Positions 22,981-31,952 of a stretch of 64,000 bases of DNA are shown here, in pieces. The DNA is from Pseudomonadota bacterium (lineage in GTDB: Bacteria > Desulfobacterota > SM23-61), in assembly GCA_018819135.1 (NCBI GenBank), contig JAHJQK010000052.1, forward strand, positions 1-64,000, written 5' to 3'. A program made the translations under genes and the position numbers. The first letter of the stretch is position 1. Each line of letters begins with the position of its first letter. A model generated the notes under the pieces. The model made no database searches and was not told the origin of the DNA. It saw nothing but the letters and a program-made list of their open reading frames with translations.

Positions 22981-25586
22981 GATGACTCTTCCTCATCCAG
23001 AGATCCGTTTTTTTGGGGGATCTTGGAAGTAATCCGCATCTGGGCTCGATAATCTCCGTTTTCAAAATGAGGCAGGGATTCACAAAGACCTTCAACTTTG
23101 GCTTTATCCATCGGACCAGGAATAGAAAGGTCGATTTGCACTTCCAAATTGCCGCTTTCCGTTAGAGAACCGCGAATGGCGCTCGGGTAATCCGCCAGAT
23201 TTGCTTTGTGATGGCGGGCAAAAATCCGGAATTGCACGGACTGAATTATCGGCCCTTCGATATCGGAAAGCTTCCCGGCAATTTCCTGTCGGAGATCCCC
23301 TTTGGTCCGGCAATTCAAGGTTCCTCTTTCCTCAATATTCTGGAATGGCGTTGGAATTTCCGGCTTTGAGACCGGTTCTACCGGCCTTGGCTGAAATACG
23401 GGAAGAGGGGTGTTAACTGGTTCGGGACTTGGCGCATGAGAAGAAGAGGGCCAGGGGGAAGCAAGGATTGCGCTGGGCAATTCCCCCGCTCCAAGGGTTA
23501 CCCTCTCACCACAAGGATTCTGTCTGGTATGCTCCAGGCCAAGAATACGATTTCGATCTTCGACCAGCGCGACGATGGCTTCGGGAATTTCTGAAAAGGT
23601 TGTTGGAACCGGATAGCCCAGAGTGTTCCGATAAGTATGCTCCACCTGGGAAACGGTCTGGCCGAAAAAACGATGGAGGTTTTCTTTCAAATGTTCCTGG
23701 AACAAAGTCCGGGGATAGATCTGTTTGCGGATATGATCCATGATTCCTTGCTTATCCCACGCCTGGCCAAGAGATTCGAGGACAAAATCCGAGTCATCCG
23801 GGCGATCCGCCCACTCTTCAATCCGAACATACCAAAGTCCGGCAGCCTTTATAAAATCGCGGACGTTGGCCCTCTCTTTACCGGCAATGCTTTCATAGCG
23901 ATTTCGCCTCTCCGCCGTGCTGGCGCTCGGCGCCAGAGTAGTGGCCGCCATGGATCTTTTCGCAGCGACAAGAATATCCTGATTGTTGAGATGATTCGCA
24001 TTCTCTTCCTTTGGCTCCAGAAGAAGGATTTGATTCCGCAACTCAGCTCCGTGATAAAGGTCATGGCGTTCAAACGACGACAACCGGCGCGGGCTAAGAA
24101 CAAAGCGCAGGGATGTCTTAGGCAGCTGATTAAGCGCGTTTCGGGTTGACTCCAAATCTGTAAAAACGACAGCCTGCAGCGGTTCTTTAAACAATTCCTG
24201 CTTCCAAATGGTCTTAACTTCTTCCCTGGCCCGCTCATCCCCGAGTCGGATGGCTTCGATTTCCACCTTGGCGTTCTCATTTTCTTCCAGATCAAAAAAG
24301 AAACGTCCCTCCCGTTCATGGAAATAGGAGCCGAAGGTTCGGAAAGCTTGGAGCGTGCTTTCAAATTGATTGGGGTCACACCCCGGATAGGCCACATGCC
24401 TTACTAAATCTTCCCGGGTCAATCCCTTAACTCCCGGAACAATGGAGGCAAGGAGGACCGCCGAAGCTAAGAGCTCGCTATAGGGTTGGGTCTGCAAATC
24501 CTGGAAGTTTCTCTGGGCGCAATTAATGAGACTTCCGGAAGGCTCAAGGTCCTGAAGTCTGTCAGCGCAAGCTCCATGAGTAAGTCGGCAATGCCCGGCA
24601 GTAATTAGATAGGAACTGGTAGTGGAGGCGTCCAGCATCGCGGCCAAAAGTCCAAGGGCTCCCCGAGTTCCTTGAAAACCGCCGCTTCCGCCTGTGCGTT
24701 CAAAAATCAGTTCTATTAATCCAGGCAGAAAAGGAAAAGCGTTCTTTATTCTGGACAAATATTCATCCGATGTGCTGATCCCTAATCGATTCCAGGTATT
24801 GATATACGATCGGATGAGAGCTTCAGATGCAGAGCGATCATAAGAATCAGCATTGACGAAGAGACGATGCCGGACGATAGCCGCCCGATCCTCCGGCCTC
24901 CGGAAGCGAAGCTCAATTCGAGGAACTCTTTTTAAGGTAGATCCCGGCTCACTGGTTCCATCATAAACCGCCGCAAAAATTGTCACCTGATTTGTGCGGT
25001 TGGCTTCCTCGGAGAGCATCTGCAGGAAACTCAGGTTCTGGCTCTTTTTAGCCGGGTCGGAAATATTGGAAATCCCCCTCTCCAGTTCATCGAAAACCAA
25101 TATGAGATGCTTCTTATTGAGCACTGCTCTCAGTTCATCCAAAGAAGGTTGATGGGATGGATCCCACTTGACATTTAGCTCTTGCCCTAAGTCCGTCCAT
25201 AGGGAATCAAAAGGTAAATATTGATCGGTGAATTTTTTTATGATGATGACCGGCTTAGCGGGAGGAGACCAGTCAAATCCTTGGATGGACATCCATTTTT
25301 TTGCCGGCTCCGGGCTGGCAAACAAATGATAAGCCGTGAGCAAGGCGTGCGATTTCCCAAAGCCTTTTACCGCTTCCGCCAGAAACAACCCATTCCCTTC
25401 CGCTTCTTTCGAAGCAAAGCGGCGGCTCAAGGCCTGGAGCATGGCCCGAAGATCTTCCGAAGGATAAGTCAGGTTAAGAAACAATCCCGGGTCGCGCTCA
25501 ATGCACTTCGAAGAACCTGACCTTAATCTTTCCAGGTCAATGATTCCATCCACTTGCTTTGCTGAGCGGTATCTTTTCTTTAACAT
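22977..25586 (-). CDS. DUF499 AAA-type ATPase (BrxC/PglY-like)
   Basis: An 869-residue P-loop ATPase. Walker A is AEAVKGFGKSHAL (70-82). Walker B is LILVFDELERG (161-171). A sensor-like region is FAAVYDGTSEPGS, and an arginine-rich segment is LKRVPRIELRFRRPEDRAA. Residues 280-680 are helical and the end contains a proline-rich linker (near 700-740) and a small beta domain. This matches DUF499 proteins of BREX and related loci, which form the motor or scaffold of the system. It is the first gene of the operon. The start is preceded by little ribosome site, but a palindrome CTTGACATATCAAG (minus strand, 25611-25624) with a TTGACA box may be its promoter and operator. Confidence 0.87.
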   Translation of the reverse strand: MLKKRYRSAKQVDGIIDLERLRSGSSKCIERDPGLFLNLTYPSEDLRAMLQALSRRFASKEAEGNGLFLAEAVKGFGKSHALLTAYHLFASPEPAKKWMSIQGFDWSPPAKPVIIIKKFTDQYLPFDSLWTDLGQELNVKWDPSHQPSLDELRAVLNKKHLILVFDELERGISNISDPAKKSQNLSFLQMLSEEANRTNQVTIFAAVYDGTSEPGSTLKRVPRIELRFRRPEDRAAIVRHRLFVNADSYDRSASEALIRSYINTWNRLGISTSDEYLSRIKNAFPFLPGLIELIFERTGGSGGFQGTRGALGLLAAMLDASTTSSYLITAGHCRLTHGACADRLQDLEPSGSLINCAQRNFQDLQTQPYSELLASAVLLASIVPGVKGLTREDLVRHVAYPGCDPNQFESTLQAFRTFGSYFHEREGRFFFDLEENENAKVEIEAIRLGDERAREEVKTIWKQELFKEPLQAVVFTDLESTRNALNQLPKTSLRFVLSPRRLSSFERHDLYHGAELRNQILLLEPKEENANHLNNQDILVAAKRSMAATTLAPSASTAERRNRYESIAGKERANVRDFIKAAGLWYVRIEEWADRPDDSDFVLESLGQAWDKQGIMDHIRKQIYPRTLFQEHLKENLHRFFGQTVSQVEHTYRNTLGYPVPTTFSEIPEAIVALVEDRNRILGLEHTRQNPCGERVTLGAGELPSAILASPWPSSSHAPSPEPVNTPLPVFQPRPVEPVSKPEIPTPFQNIEERGTLNCRTKGDLRQEIAGKLSDIEGPIIQSVQFRIFARHHKANLADYPSAIRGSLTESGNLEVQIDLSIPGPMDKAKVEGLCESLPHFENGDYRAQMRITSKIPQKNGSLDEEESS

Positions 25587-26117
25587 GTTTCAGGAATAAA
25601 CTACTTTTCTTGATATGTCAAGAAATATATTTATGTAAAATTAAATTTTTATTTTCCTGGTTGGTAATTTTATCCCTTTTTCCTAAAAATGAGCAAAAAT
25701 AGTCGATTCTTATCTCATTAAGGGGATTGGGTTCGTTTCCTTTGATAATTTGATCCAGGTAGTCGATGAACTCGTAAAAAATATGAAAAGACGTTTTTCT
25801 GTTATTCCGCGAAGGCCGGAATCCAGTTCTTTAAAATTGTTACAAATTTTCTGGACTCCGGTTTCCACCGGAGTGACGACTTTTTACGAGGCCATCAACC
25901 TGAAATCTATGAAATTTTTATCTGAGGGAAAACCCACGTTATGATTGGAATATACAAAATTAGACATAGTGAGTCAAGGTGAATGCCAAATTTGAAAGAA
26001 GGGGCCGGCACCCTTGCAGGCGCCGGCATTTCATTGGAGGCATTGAGCGGATTTCGGATTCATCAAGAGCCCAGAGTTTGAACCCTGGAGCCTTTTACCC
26101 CTTGAATCCTGTTTTTA
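25587..26117. other. Intergenic region behind the BREX-like promoter
   Basis: An AT-rich stretch without recognisable genes. It holds the possible promoter and palindrome of the DUF499 operon at 25593-25624 and a hairpin repeat at 25801-25886. Short frames inside it show no similarity to known proteins. Confidence 0.5.
25801..25886. repeat. Dispersed hairpin repeat (GGAATCCAG family)
   Basis: GCCGGAATCCAGTT on the left and TTCTGGACTCCGG on the right are inverted around an AT-rich centre, with outer arms resembling CATTCCCGCGAAAGCGGG. A relative lies at 43901-43972. This kind of element is common in deltaproteobacterial intergenic DNA. Confidence 0.65.
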
Positions 26118-27551
26118 TTATTCAATCCCGGCCAAGCGTTTGGCGGATTTCTTTCGGGACTCAACATCGGATTCCCGCATGATGGTGACCCGGTGGGCGG
26201 CCGGGGATCCGCCTCCGTGCAGATCGGAAATAGTGTCGGCGCTCTCCATGGCCAGCTTTTCTACCAGACGCAGCATCTTTACTCGATCTTCCACAGGGAT
26301 TCCTGCTGCGCCTTGCAGGTACTTCTTCAATAACCCTCCGATCTCGGGGTTCTGGAAATCCCGGTCCGAGGGCAAGTCAGCCACATATCCACCGGTAATG
26401 TCGATCAGCAGGCGGATAGATTCGGCCATATCTCTTCCTTCATGAATCTTGGAAGCATTGGCCAGGACTGAATTGATGAAGTAGGTCCCTGAAGGCTCTT
26501 TCTTCCCTTCATAGGAGGCGGCCAAGCTACAGCCATACAGGGTTTCCGCTTTATGGATCATATCCACGATCTTTTCCCGCAGATGGGTTACCTTCGCCGA
26601 TCCATTATAATCCATCATCAGGAGAGCCGCTCCGGTCATCACATCGATTTTCCCCGATTTGCAGCCTCCATGAGATTGCCGATGGAAGGCGGAGAACCGG
26701 TTGACCAGTTCTCCCGAGAAATCGACTTCTCCGCACATGAACACCCGCTCCCAGGGGACGAAGACGTCGTTATAAATTACGGTGGGGCAGTATTTGCTAT
26801 ACCGGATATTCCCGCAGTCTACCCCTTCGAGCTCACGGGTATCCAGCGAATTTCTCCCTACTACATGAATCACCCCTTGGGTGTCCGACGGAATGGCCAA
26901 AGCCACAGCATACTCTTCATCTCCTTTACCCAGGGCTCTCGTGGGAAGCACGATCAATTCGTGGGAACTTAAGGACCCGGTCTGGTGGCCCTTTGCTCCC
27001 CGGACGACGATCCCCTTTTTTTGCTTATCCACGACCCGAAGGTAGAGGTCTTTGTCCGGTTGTTCATGGGGGTTTAGACTGCGATCCCCTTTCACATCGG
27101 TTACGCTGGCATTGGCAGTAAAATCATTCTTTTGCATGTACTGCAGGAACTCAAGAAAGCGGTCATAATAATGGGTACCATATTTCTGGTCGAGGTCAAA
27201 AGTGACGATGGAAAGGGCACTCAGGCAATCCAGGCCCGTGCAGCGCTGGTGGCAAGTTCCCACGTAGGCCCCCAGGATGCGGTTAATCTTCACCCGGGCC
27301 ACCAAATCTTCTATGGACTGCGGCGGCAGGGTAAACCGGTTTATCCGCTCTCCGGTGAAGGGGGATATCGTCGTCAATAAATCCCGGTATTTTTCCAAGT
27401 TGGCCAGTTCATAAGTAGCGCCGGTGGAGTTGATCCCCCCCCGAATCCTCGGGTTATCCACCACATTTTCAACTCTCGCGCCGAACATGTAGGCAGTGGG
27501 TTTCAATTTTCTCAAACTCTCTAAGTATTCCGGAAATGTCTTGATAGCCAT
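26118..27551 (-). CDS. 4-hydroxybutyryl-CoA dehydratase/vinylacetyl-CoA isomerase-like enzyme
   Basis: A 477-residue member of the 4-hydroxyphenylacetate 3-hydroxylase (HpaB)/AbfD family. Two features point to the radical dehydratase branch rather than the flavin hydroxylase: the pair C100-HQR-C104 and the set H290-RQSHGG-C297, which match in spacing the four ligands of the [4Fe-4S] cluster of AbfD (Cys99, Cys103, His292, Cys299). The FAD-binding middle region is conserved. Such enzymes dehydrate 4-hydroxyacyl-CoA anaerobically, oxygen-sensitively. It lies 158 bases downstream of korC on the same strand, with a repeat between. Substrate chain length is not predictable. Confidence 0.87.
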   Translation of the reverse strand: MAIKTFPEYLESLRKLKPTAYMFGARVENVVDNPRIRGGINSTGATYELANLEKYRDLLTTISPFTGERINRFTLPPQSIEDLVARVKINRILGAYVGTCHQRCTGLDCLSALSIVTFDLDQKYGTHYYDRFLEFLQYMQKNDFTANASVTDVKGDRSLNPHEQPDKDLYLRVVDKQKKGIVVRGAKGHQTGSLSSHELIVLPTRALGKGDEEYAVALAIPSDTQGVIHVVGRNSLDTRELEGVDCGNIRYSKYCPTVIYNDVFVPWERVFMCGEVDFSGELVNRFSAFHRQSHGGCKSGKIDVMTGAALLMMDYNGSAKVTHLREKIVDMIHKAETLYGCSLAASYEGKKEPSGTYFINSVLANASKIHEGRDMAESIRLLIDITGGYVADLPSDRDFQNPEIGGLLKKYLQGAAGIPVEDRVKMLRLVEKLAMESADTISDLHGGGSPAAHRVTIMRESDVESRKKSAKRLAGIE

Positions 27552-27580
27552 ATTATTTATGTCTCCTTTCTAAAATTCAT

Positions 27581-27700
27581 TTGGACACAGATATTCGCTG
27601 AAACTACGGAAACTGATTCAAGGAAGTGTCTAAAATGCGCTTATGTTTTTTAATTCTGTTTTTTGATTTATCCTGCAAATCTGCGTTTATCTGCGTCCTA
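27581..27700. repeat. Degenerate copy of the GACGCAGAT repeat
   Basis: The left arm TTGGACACAGATATTCGCTG and the right arm AATCTGCGTTTATCTGCGTC are inverted around a divergent centre. It lies between korC and the dehydratase gene and is related to the elements at 10056 and 10400. Confidence 0.6.
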
Positions 27701-27709
27701 AAAATTGTT

Positions 27710-28240
27710 TTAAACTTTAAACTCCAGCCCCCGGCGGAAAGCGTTGAGGTTCAGGGTCTTGGCTTTGGGGGGCACACTGGCTCCAATCGCTTTCTCCATG
27801 GCTCGAACCGAGAGGATGCCGGTTTTTTTGATCAGCGCCCCCAGAATGATCAGGTTGGCCACTACGATATTGCCCTCTTGTTCGGCCATGCTGGTTGCAG
27901 GAATTTTCAGGACCTGATAATCGCCGGGTTTGATCTCCTGTACCAGGTCAGAATCGATCGCCAGTATTCCTTTGGGCTTAATTTTATGCAGATGTCTACT
28001 CACCGCATCTTCAGCCAGAGCGATCAGGATGTCCGGCCTCCGAACCTGGGGATCCGTTATAGAATCACCGGAGAGGATCACCTCGGCTTTGGCCATTCCG
28101 CCTCTTTGCTCGGAACTATAGGCCTGCGTCTGCACCGCTTTTTTATTATCAAAAAGAGTGGCGGCGGTCCCCAGGAGAATTCCCGCCAGGATCACCCCTT
28201 GGCCGCCCACCCCCCCGATAAGGATCTCCGTTCGCTTCAT
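27710..28240 (-). CDS. korC: 2-oxoacid:ferredoxin oxidoreductase, gamma subunit
   Basis: A 176-residue gamma-type subunit. Family sequences are GGVGGQGVILAGILLG at the start, QTQAYSSEQRGGMAKAEVI and IPATSMAEQEG. In the four-subunit enzymes this domain contributes to CoA binding and dimer contact. It overlaps korB by an ATGA and is the last gene of the korDABC group. The order D-A-B-C is that of 2-oxoglutarate:ferredoxin oxidoreductases, but related branched-chain keto-acid enzymes share it, so the substrate is open. Confidence 0.88.
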   Translation of the reverse strand: MKRTEILIGGVGGQGVILAGILLGTAATLFDNKKAVQTQAYSSEQRGGMAKAEVILSGDSITDPQVRRPDILIALAEDAVSRHLHKIKPKGILAIDSDLVQEIKPGDYQVLKIPATSMAEQEGNIVVANLIILGALIKKTGILSVRAMEKAIGASVPPKAKTLNLNAFRRGLEFKV

Positions 28241-29070
28241 TTTTTCACTCCTGAGGCTCTGGCCTTCATCTTCATGATCTCTTCGACCATTTCGGGCTTT
28301 TCCGTATTCACCAGCTCCCCGACCACAATTCTTCCCGGCAGCTCCTCCGCGGATAGTTTGGCCGCTTCCTTCACGGAGATGGCTTTCTCTTTATACTCCC
28401 GCAGCATTTGTACCGAACTGCCCGAGCCCGTCTTCTTTCCAAATTGAACCGGGCACTGGGTGATGACTTCCAGGAAAGAGAAGCCTTTCTTCCGGATCGC
28501 TTTCTTGAGCGTGGTGGTGATCTGCCTGGGGTGGTAGGTAGTCCACCGCGAAACAAAAGAAGCCCCGGCCGCCATCACCAGATTGGCAATGTCGAAGGGG
28601 TTTTCAAAAGTACCATAGGGTGTCGTTGTCGTTTTCAGCCCCATGGGCGTAGTGGGGGCGGCTTGTCCTCCGGTCATGCCATAAATGCTGTTATTGAGGC
28701 AAACTACGATCATCTCTACATTGCGCCGGGCATTATGGATGAGGTGGTTGCCACCGATGGCTGCCAGGTCCCCATCGCCGCTGATCACCATGACTTTCTT
28801 TTCCGGCAGTCCCATCTTGATGCCCAAACCAAAAGCGATGGGCCGGCCGTGGGTCGTGTGCAGAACATCGGCGTTGAAAAAGGGGCTGGGAATCCAGGCC
28901 GAGCAGCCGATCCCGGATACAAAAATAAAATCATCCAAGTCCATGGATAATTCGTCAATGGCCCGGAGGATGGCCTGAGCAACGATGCCATTGCCACATC
29001 CAGGACAATTGGTGGTCGAAGTGACCGAAGGGCGGATAAACCGATGCAGGGGGTGAATCAATTCACTCAT
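28237..29070 (-). CDS. korB: 2-oxoacid:ferredoxin oxidoreductase, beta (TPP) subunit
   Basis: A 277-residue thiamine-diphosphate subunit. The TPP motif is ISGDGDLAAIGGNHLIHNARRN, preceded by NCPGCGNGIVAQ and GIGCSAW, and followed by NNSIYGMTGGQAAPTTP. It contains a CPGC-type cysteine pair as in KorB/VorB enzymes. Start and stop both overlap the neighbouring genes by ATGA, giving strict operon coupling. It decarboxylates the 2-oxo acid and passes electrons through the clusters to ferredoxin. Confidence 0.92.
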   Translation of the reverse strand: MSELIHPLHRFIRPSVTSTTNCPGCGNGIVAQAILRAIDELSMDLDDFIFVSGIGCSAWIPSPFFNADVLHTTHGRPIAFGLGIKMGLPEKKVMVISGDGDLAAIGGNHLIHNARRNVEMIVVCLNNSIYGMTGGQAAPTTPMGLKTTTTPYGTFENPFDIANLVMAAGASFVSRWTTYHPRQITTTLKKAIRKKGFSFLEVITQCPVQFGKKTGSGSSVQMLREYKEKAISVKEAAKLSAEELPGRIVVGELVNTEKPEMVEEIMKMKARASGVKK

Positions 29071-30221
29071 GGAATTACCTCGCGGATCTTTTTCAGGATA
29101 TTTTCCGGATCATGAATTTCCCCCAGGACACGGGGCGGCAGGAAATAAACCTCGGCGTAATGGGCCGCGGCTGCTTTGATATAAGGATAGAGCTGACCCA
29201 GGTTGTTTTCCAGAACAATTACCTTTTTGGCGTTCTTCGCCATGGATTCGATCTCTTCTTCCGGAAAGGGCCAGGCGGTGATTATCCGCAGGGTTCCCAC
29301 CGGCAGCCCTTCCTCCTGCGCCCGCATAGCCGCCATCGCAGCGGCCCGGGAGACGGCTCCATAGGAGACCAAAACGACTTCTGCGTCTTGATAATTCTTT
29401 TCAACCCGAATGATTTCATGCTGGTGCTTTAGAATCTTGTTACTCAGCATCCGGACAAAGTGGTCCAAGGCAGAAAGATCGCTTAGATTGCGTTTCCCGT
29501 ATTCATCATGGCAGGAGCTGGTTACATGAGCCTTAAATCCCCTTCCGAAGATCGGCATGGGGGCCACATCTTCGTCGAGAAATCCTTTAATTTTTCGAGG
29601 ATCAGCCCCGGGTTCCGGAATTTTCCGGTATACGGCCTCGATCCGGTCCGGATCCGGGATGACCACCTCCTCTCGCATATGCCCTACGAAAGCATCGGAG
29701 AGGATGAAAACCGGCGTGCGGTACTTTTCGGCATAGTTGAAAGCCAACACCGTATGGTCGAACATCTCCTGCGGGGAGGAAGGGCAGAGGGCGATGATCT
29801 CATAATCTCCATGGGAGCCGCGTTTGGCTTGGACCATGTCCCCGGCTACCCCTGCCGTAGGCATTCCCGTTGTTGGAGCCCCTCTCTGTACGTTGACAAT
29901 GACACAGGGAGTTTCCACCCCCACGGCAAAACCAATATTTTCCAGCATCAGGCTGATGCCCGGGCCAGAAGTAGCCGTCATAACCTTCTTGCCTGTCCAG
30001 GAGGCCCCGATGATGGCGGCTATGGAGCTAATTTCGTCTTCCATCTGCAGAAACACTCCCCCCACCTGAGGAAGCCTCTCGGCCAGGCGGTTGGCGATCT
30101 CCGTGGCGGGCGTTATCGGGTAACCGGCGGCCAATTCGCAACCGGCAGCAATGGCCCCCTCCGCGCAGGCTGTGTTACCCAGCATGAAATATTTTCCGGT
30201 CTGCACCCTTTTCCCCTTCAC
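29067..30221 (-). CDS. korA: 2-oxoacid:ferredoxin oxidoreductase, alpha subunit
   Basis: A 384-residue alpha subunit of the pyruvate/2-oxoglutarate ferredoxin oxidoreductase superfamily. Sequence marks are AAGYPITPATEIANRLAERL, TATSGPGISLMLENIG, VQRGAPTTGMPTAG and GRGFKAHVTSSCHDEYGKR, the last typical of 2-oxoglutarate-type enzymes. The start is a GTG overlapping the korD stop (GTGA). It should act in the cytosol with KorBCD in acyl-CoA formation or reductive carboxylation. Confidence 0.92.
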   Translation of the reverse strand: MKGKRVQTGKYFMLGNTACAEGAIAAGCELAAGYPITPATEIANRLAERLPQVGGVFLQMEDEISSIAAIIGASWTGKKVMTATSGPGISLMLENIGFAVGVETPCVIVNVQRGAPTTGMPTAGVAGDMVQAKRGSHGDYEIIALCPSSPQEMFDHTVLAFNYAEKYRTPVFILSDAFVGHMREEVVIPDPDRIEAVYRKIPEPGADPRKIKGFLDEDVAPMPIFGRGFKAHVTSSCHDEYGKRNLSDLSALDHFVRMLSNKILKHQHEIIRVEKNYQDAEVVLVSYGAVSRAAAMAAMRAQEEGLPVGTLRIITAWPFPEEEIESMAKNAKKVIVLENNLGQLYPYIKAAAAHYAEVYFLPPRVLGEIHDPENILKKIREVIP

Positions 30222-30457
30222 TTTTTCACCCCTTTCCCCGCTTTTCTATGCTCAACCGCAATCGCCAGATCCGGGCAATAAATCATACAGTTCTGGCATT
30301 GAGTGCACGCCTCTCGTTGAGTGACCTGTGGGGGCCGGTATCCTTTGCGGTTCAAACTTTTGGAGGGAGAAAAAAGTTTTTTGGGACAGACTTCCCTGCA
30401 GATGCCGCACTCCTCTACCCCCTTGCAAAGCTCTCGATAAATACGGATCTCAGGCAA
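30218..30457 (-). CDS. korD: 2-oxoacid:ferredoxin oxidoreductase, delta (ferredoxin) subunit
   Basis: A 79-residue 2[4Fe-4S] ferredoxin-type subunit. Cysteine motifs are C-x5-C-x2-C-x3-CP (CKGVEECGICREVCP) and C-x2-C-x2-C-x3-CP (CTQCQNCMIYCP). The start is an unusual TTG at 30457 with AAAGGAG 7 bases upstream, and the first 8 bases overlap the end of the GntR gene. It opens the korDABC translation chain. Confidence 0.88.
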   Translation of the reverse strand: MPEIRIYRELCKGVEECGICREVCPKKLFSPSKSLNRKGYRPPQVTQREACTQCQNCMIYCPDLAIAVEHRKAGKGVKK

Positions 30458-31127
30458 GGTCTCTCTCCTTTGATTTCCCCAGCTGGCCTATGGTTCCTTT
30501 CAGCTGGGCCAGATAACCTTTTTTGGAATAGGTCAAATGCTTGGCAATCAGCTTTTCCAGCTGGGATGCATTTTTCGCTTCGATAGCGCCGATAATCTGG
30601 CGATGCTCCTGGATCGATTGTTCGATACGATCGGGCAAAGACCAGGCATTGTAACCGACGATATGAGCTTTAGTCTTTAGATAGTTAATCATGTCAAACA
30701 AGTATTGGTTCCGGCAGATTTTGAAAATGGCTCGATGAAATTCCGAATCTTTTTCAATCATTTGATCCGTCTTGCGGCGCAGGTGGCTTTCGACTCCCTT
30801 GGAAAGCTGCTTTAAGCTTTTAATCTCATCCGGACGGATATTCTTAATCACCAGCCGGGCCGCCAGCTTCTCAATGGCCACCCTAACAAAATATATTTCT
30901 TCAACCTCCTCCACGGTCAGGTCAGCCACCATCGCCCCCCGGTAGGGCATGGTCCGGACAAGTCCTTTGGCCTCCAGCTTTTTCAGCGCCTCCCGGATCA
31001 CGGTACGGCTGCCCCCCAGCCGGGAAATCAGATCCATCTCTACGAGGCGCTCGCGGGGCTTGAGCTGGCCGGAGAGAATCGCTCCCTCCAGTTCCCTGGC
31101 AACCTTCATAGAAATAATGCTTGACAT
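30450..31127 (-). CDS. GntR-family regulator (FadR/FCD type) of the kor operon
   Basis: A 225-residue regulator. The N-terminal winged helix shows LVEMDLISRLGGSRTVIREALKKLEAKGLV and the helical C-terminal FCD ligand domain includes FHRAIFKICRNQYLF with metal-ligand histidines. It is first in the operon and overlaps korD by 8 bases, so it likely senses a pathway acid or acyl-CoA and controls its own operon. A half-palindromic box TTGTATACCA in its promoter (31183-31192) is a good candidate operator. Confidence 0.88.
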   Translation of the reverse strand: MSSIISMKVARELEGAILSGQLKPRERLVEMDLISRLGGSRTVIREALKKLEAKGLVRTMPYRGAMVADLTVEEVEEIYFVRVAIEKLAARLVIKNIRPDEIKSLKQLSKGVESHLRRKTDQMIEKDSEFHRAIFKICRNQYLFDMINYLKTKAHIVGYNAWSLPDRIEQSIQEHRQIIGAIEAKNASQLEKLIAKHLTYSKKGYLAQLKGTIGQLGKSKERDLA

Positions 31128-31182
31128 AGATGCGCAGATTCTAAAATTTGCGGGTTAGAAATTCCAATTTCTTAATACAATA

Positions 31183-31211
31183 TGGTATACAATCCATCCA
31201 CTTCATGTCAA
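31183..31211 (-). promoter_or_regulatory. Promoter and operator candidate of the GntR-kor operon
   Basis: On the minus strand TTGACA (31206-31211) and TATACC (31184-31189) are 16 bases apart, about 55 bases before the GntR start. The near-palindrome TTGTATACCA overlaps the -10 box, as expected of a FadR-type repressor site. Confidence 0.5.
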
Positions 31212-31338
31212 TCTTTTTTTATCTTTATTTCTCTTTCACTTTTAGGGAGTAACCCTAACCCTGAATAAAACGCCTAATTGAACCCTAAGGAACAGGGCTG
31301 CTGATTGGGGGGAGAATCTTTGAGACCAAGGGAGGTGA

Positions 31339-31626
31339 TGGAAACAACCTGGAGGGAAAAGACGCCGCCTTCAAAACTTAGCGGGGGAGAGGACCGGCCG
31401 GAGTGCTATGCCCCAATCGAAAATTTTCTCTAACATGCGCACACCGGCGGAGATTTTTTTGGGACAAATTATTAATATCTCCTCGATTCGCGGCATCGAT
31501 CACTGTGGGCGAGAAGGCATTATGGATTATAGCGCTGCCAAGGCAATTTTGTTCCTGGCCTCGGATGACGCCAATTTCTTTACCGGACAACTGCTCTTGG
31601 TGGATGGGGGCTTCAGCCTAAAATAG
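31339..31626 (+). pseudogene. Decayed short-chain dehydrogenase (SDR)
   Basis: A start with GGGAGGTG upstream (ATG 31339) leads into a typical SDR opening that needs a frameshift (NLEGKDAAF). After a gap another frame gives GQIINISSIRG, YSAAK (the catalytic Tyr-x3-Lys) and then, directly, ILFLASDDANFFTGQLLLVDGGFSLK, quoted here in part: LFLASDDANFFTGQ and LLVDGGF. The cofactor-binding TGxxxGIG motif and the roughly 60 residues between YSAAK and the C-terminal segment are missing. At least three lesions are present, so it is not functional. Confidence 0.75.
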
Positions 31627-31952
31627 AGCCTCTTTCAATGAGAAAAGGAAAGAAGAAATTGAGGAGACGGGAAAATTGGCGCGCGTGATCCTGGAAGACA
31701 TCTGCATCAGGAAGGTAGGGGAAAATAACAATTGACATCATCGTTCAAAAAATTGTAGGATTGCTTATCCAAGGCGTAAAGAGTTTAGGGTTGGGATAAA
31801 AAAGCCGCGAAGCTCTTGAAAGCTTTCGCGGCTTTTTTATGGGGATCGATCCGGGCCCTTTCCTGTGCATTCTGCAGCATTACGGAAAATTTTCAGTTCA
31901 ACCTATCCTCATTGGATGAGGGGTGGGGAAGGAAAAACCAAGGGAGGTTGAT
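31627..31952. other. Intergenic region upstream of the RNA-binding protein
   Basis: No gene is seen. A strong hairpin with a T-run lies at 31798-31840 (listed separately). Between it and the ribosome site of the RRM gene is about 110 bases of leader-like sequence with no clear structure by eye. Confidence 0.5.
31798..31840 (+). terminator. Rho-independent terminator-like hairpin
   Basis: AAAGCCGCGAA and TTTCGCGGCTTTTTT form a long GC-rich stem with a short loop, followed by T residues on the plus strand and preceded by A residues, so it could work both ways. It stands 112 bases before the RRM gene. No gene ends right before it on the plus strand, so it may end a small RNA or the broken SDR transcript. 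Confidence 0.7.

Noticed and set aside
26118-27551. Simple annotation as a 4-hydroxyphenylacetate 3-monooxygenase
   Set aside because: The four [4Fe-4S] ligand positions of AbfD are all present, which flavin hydroxylases lack.
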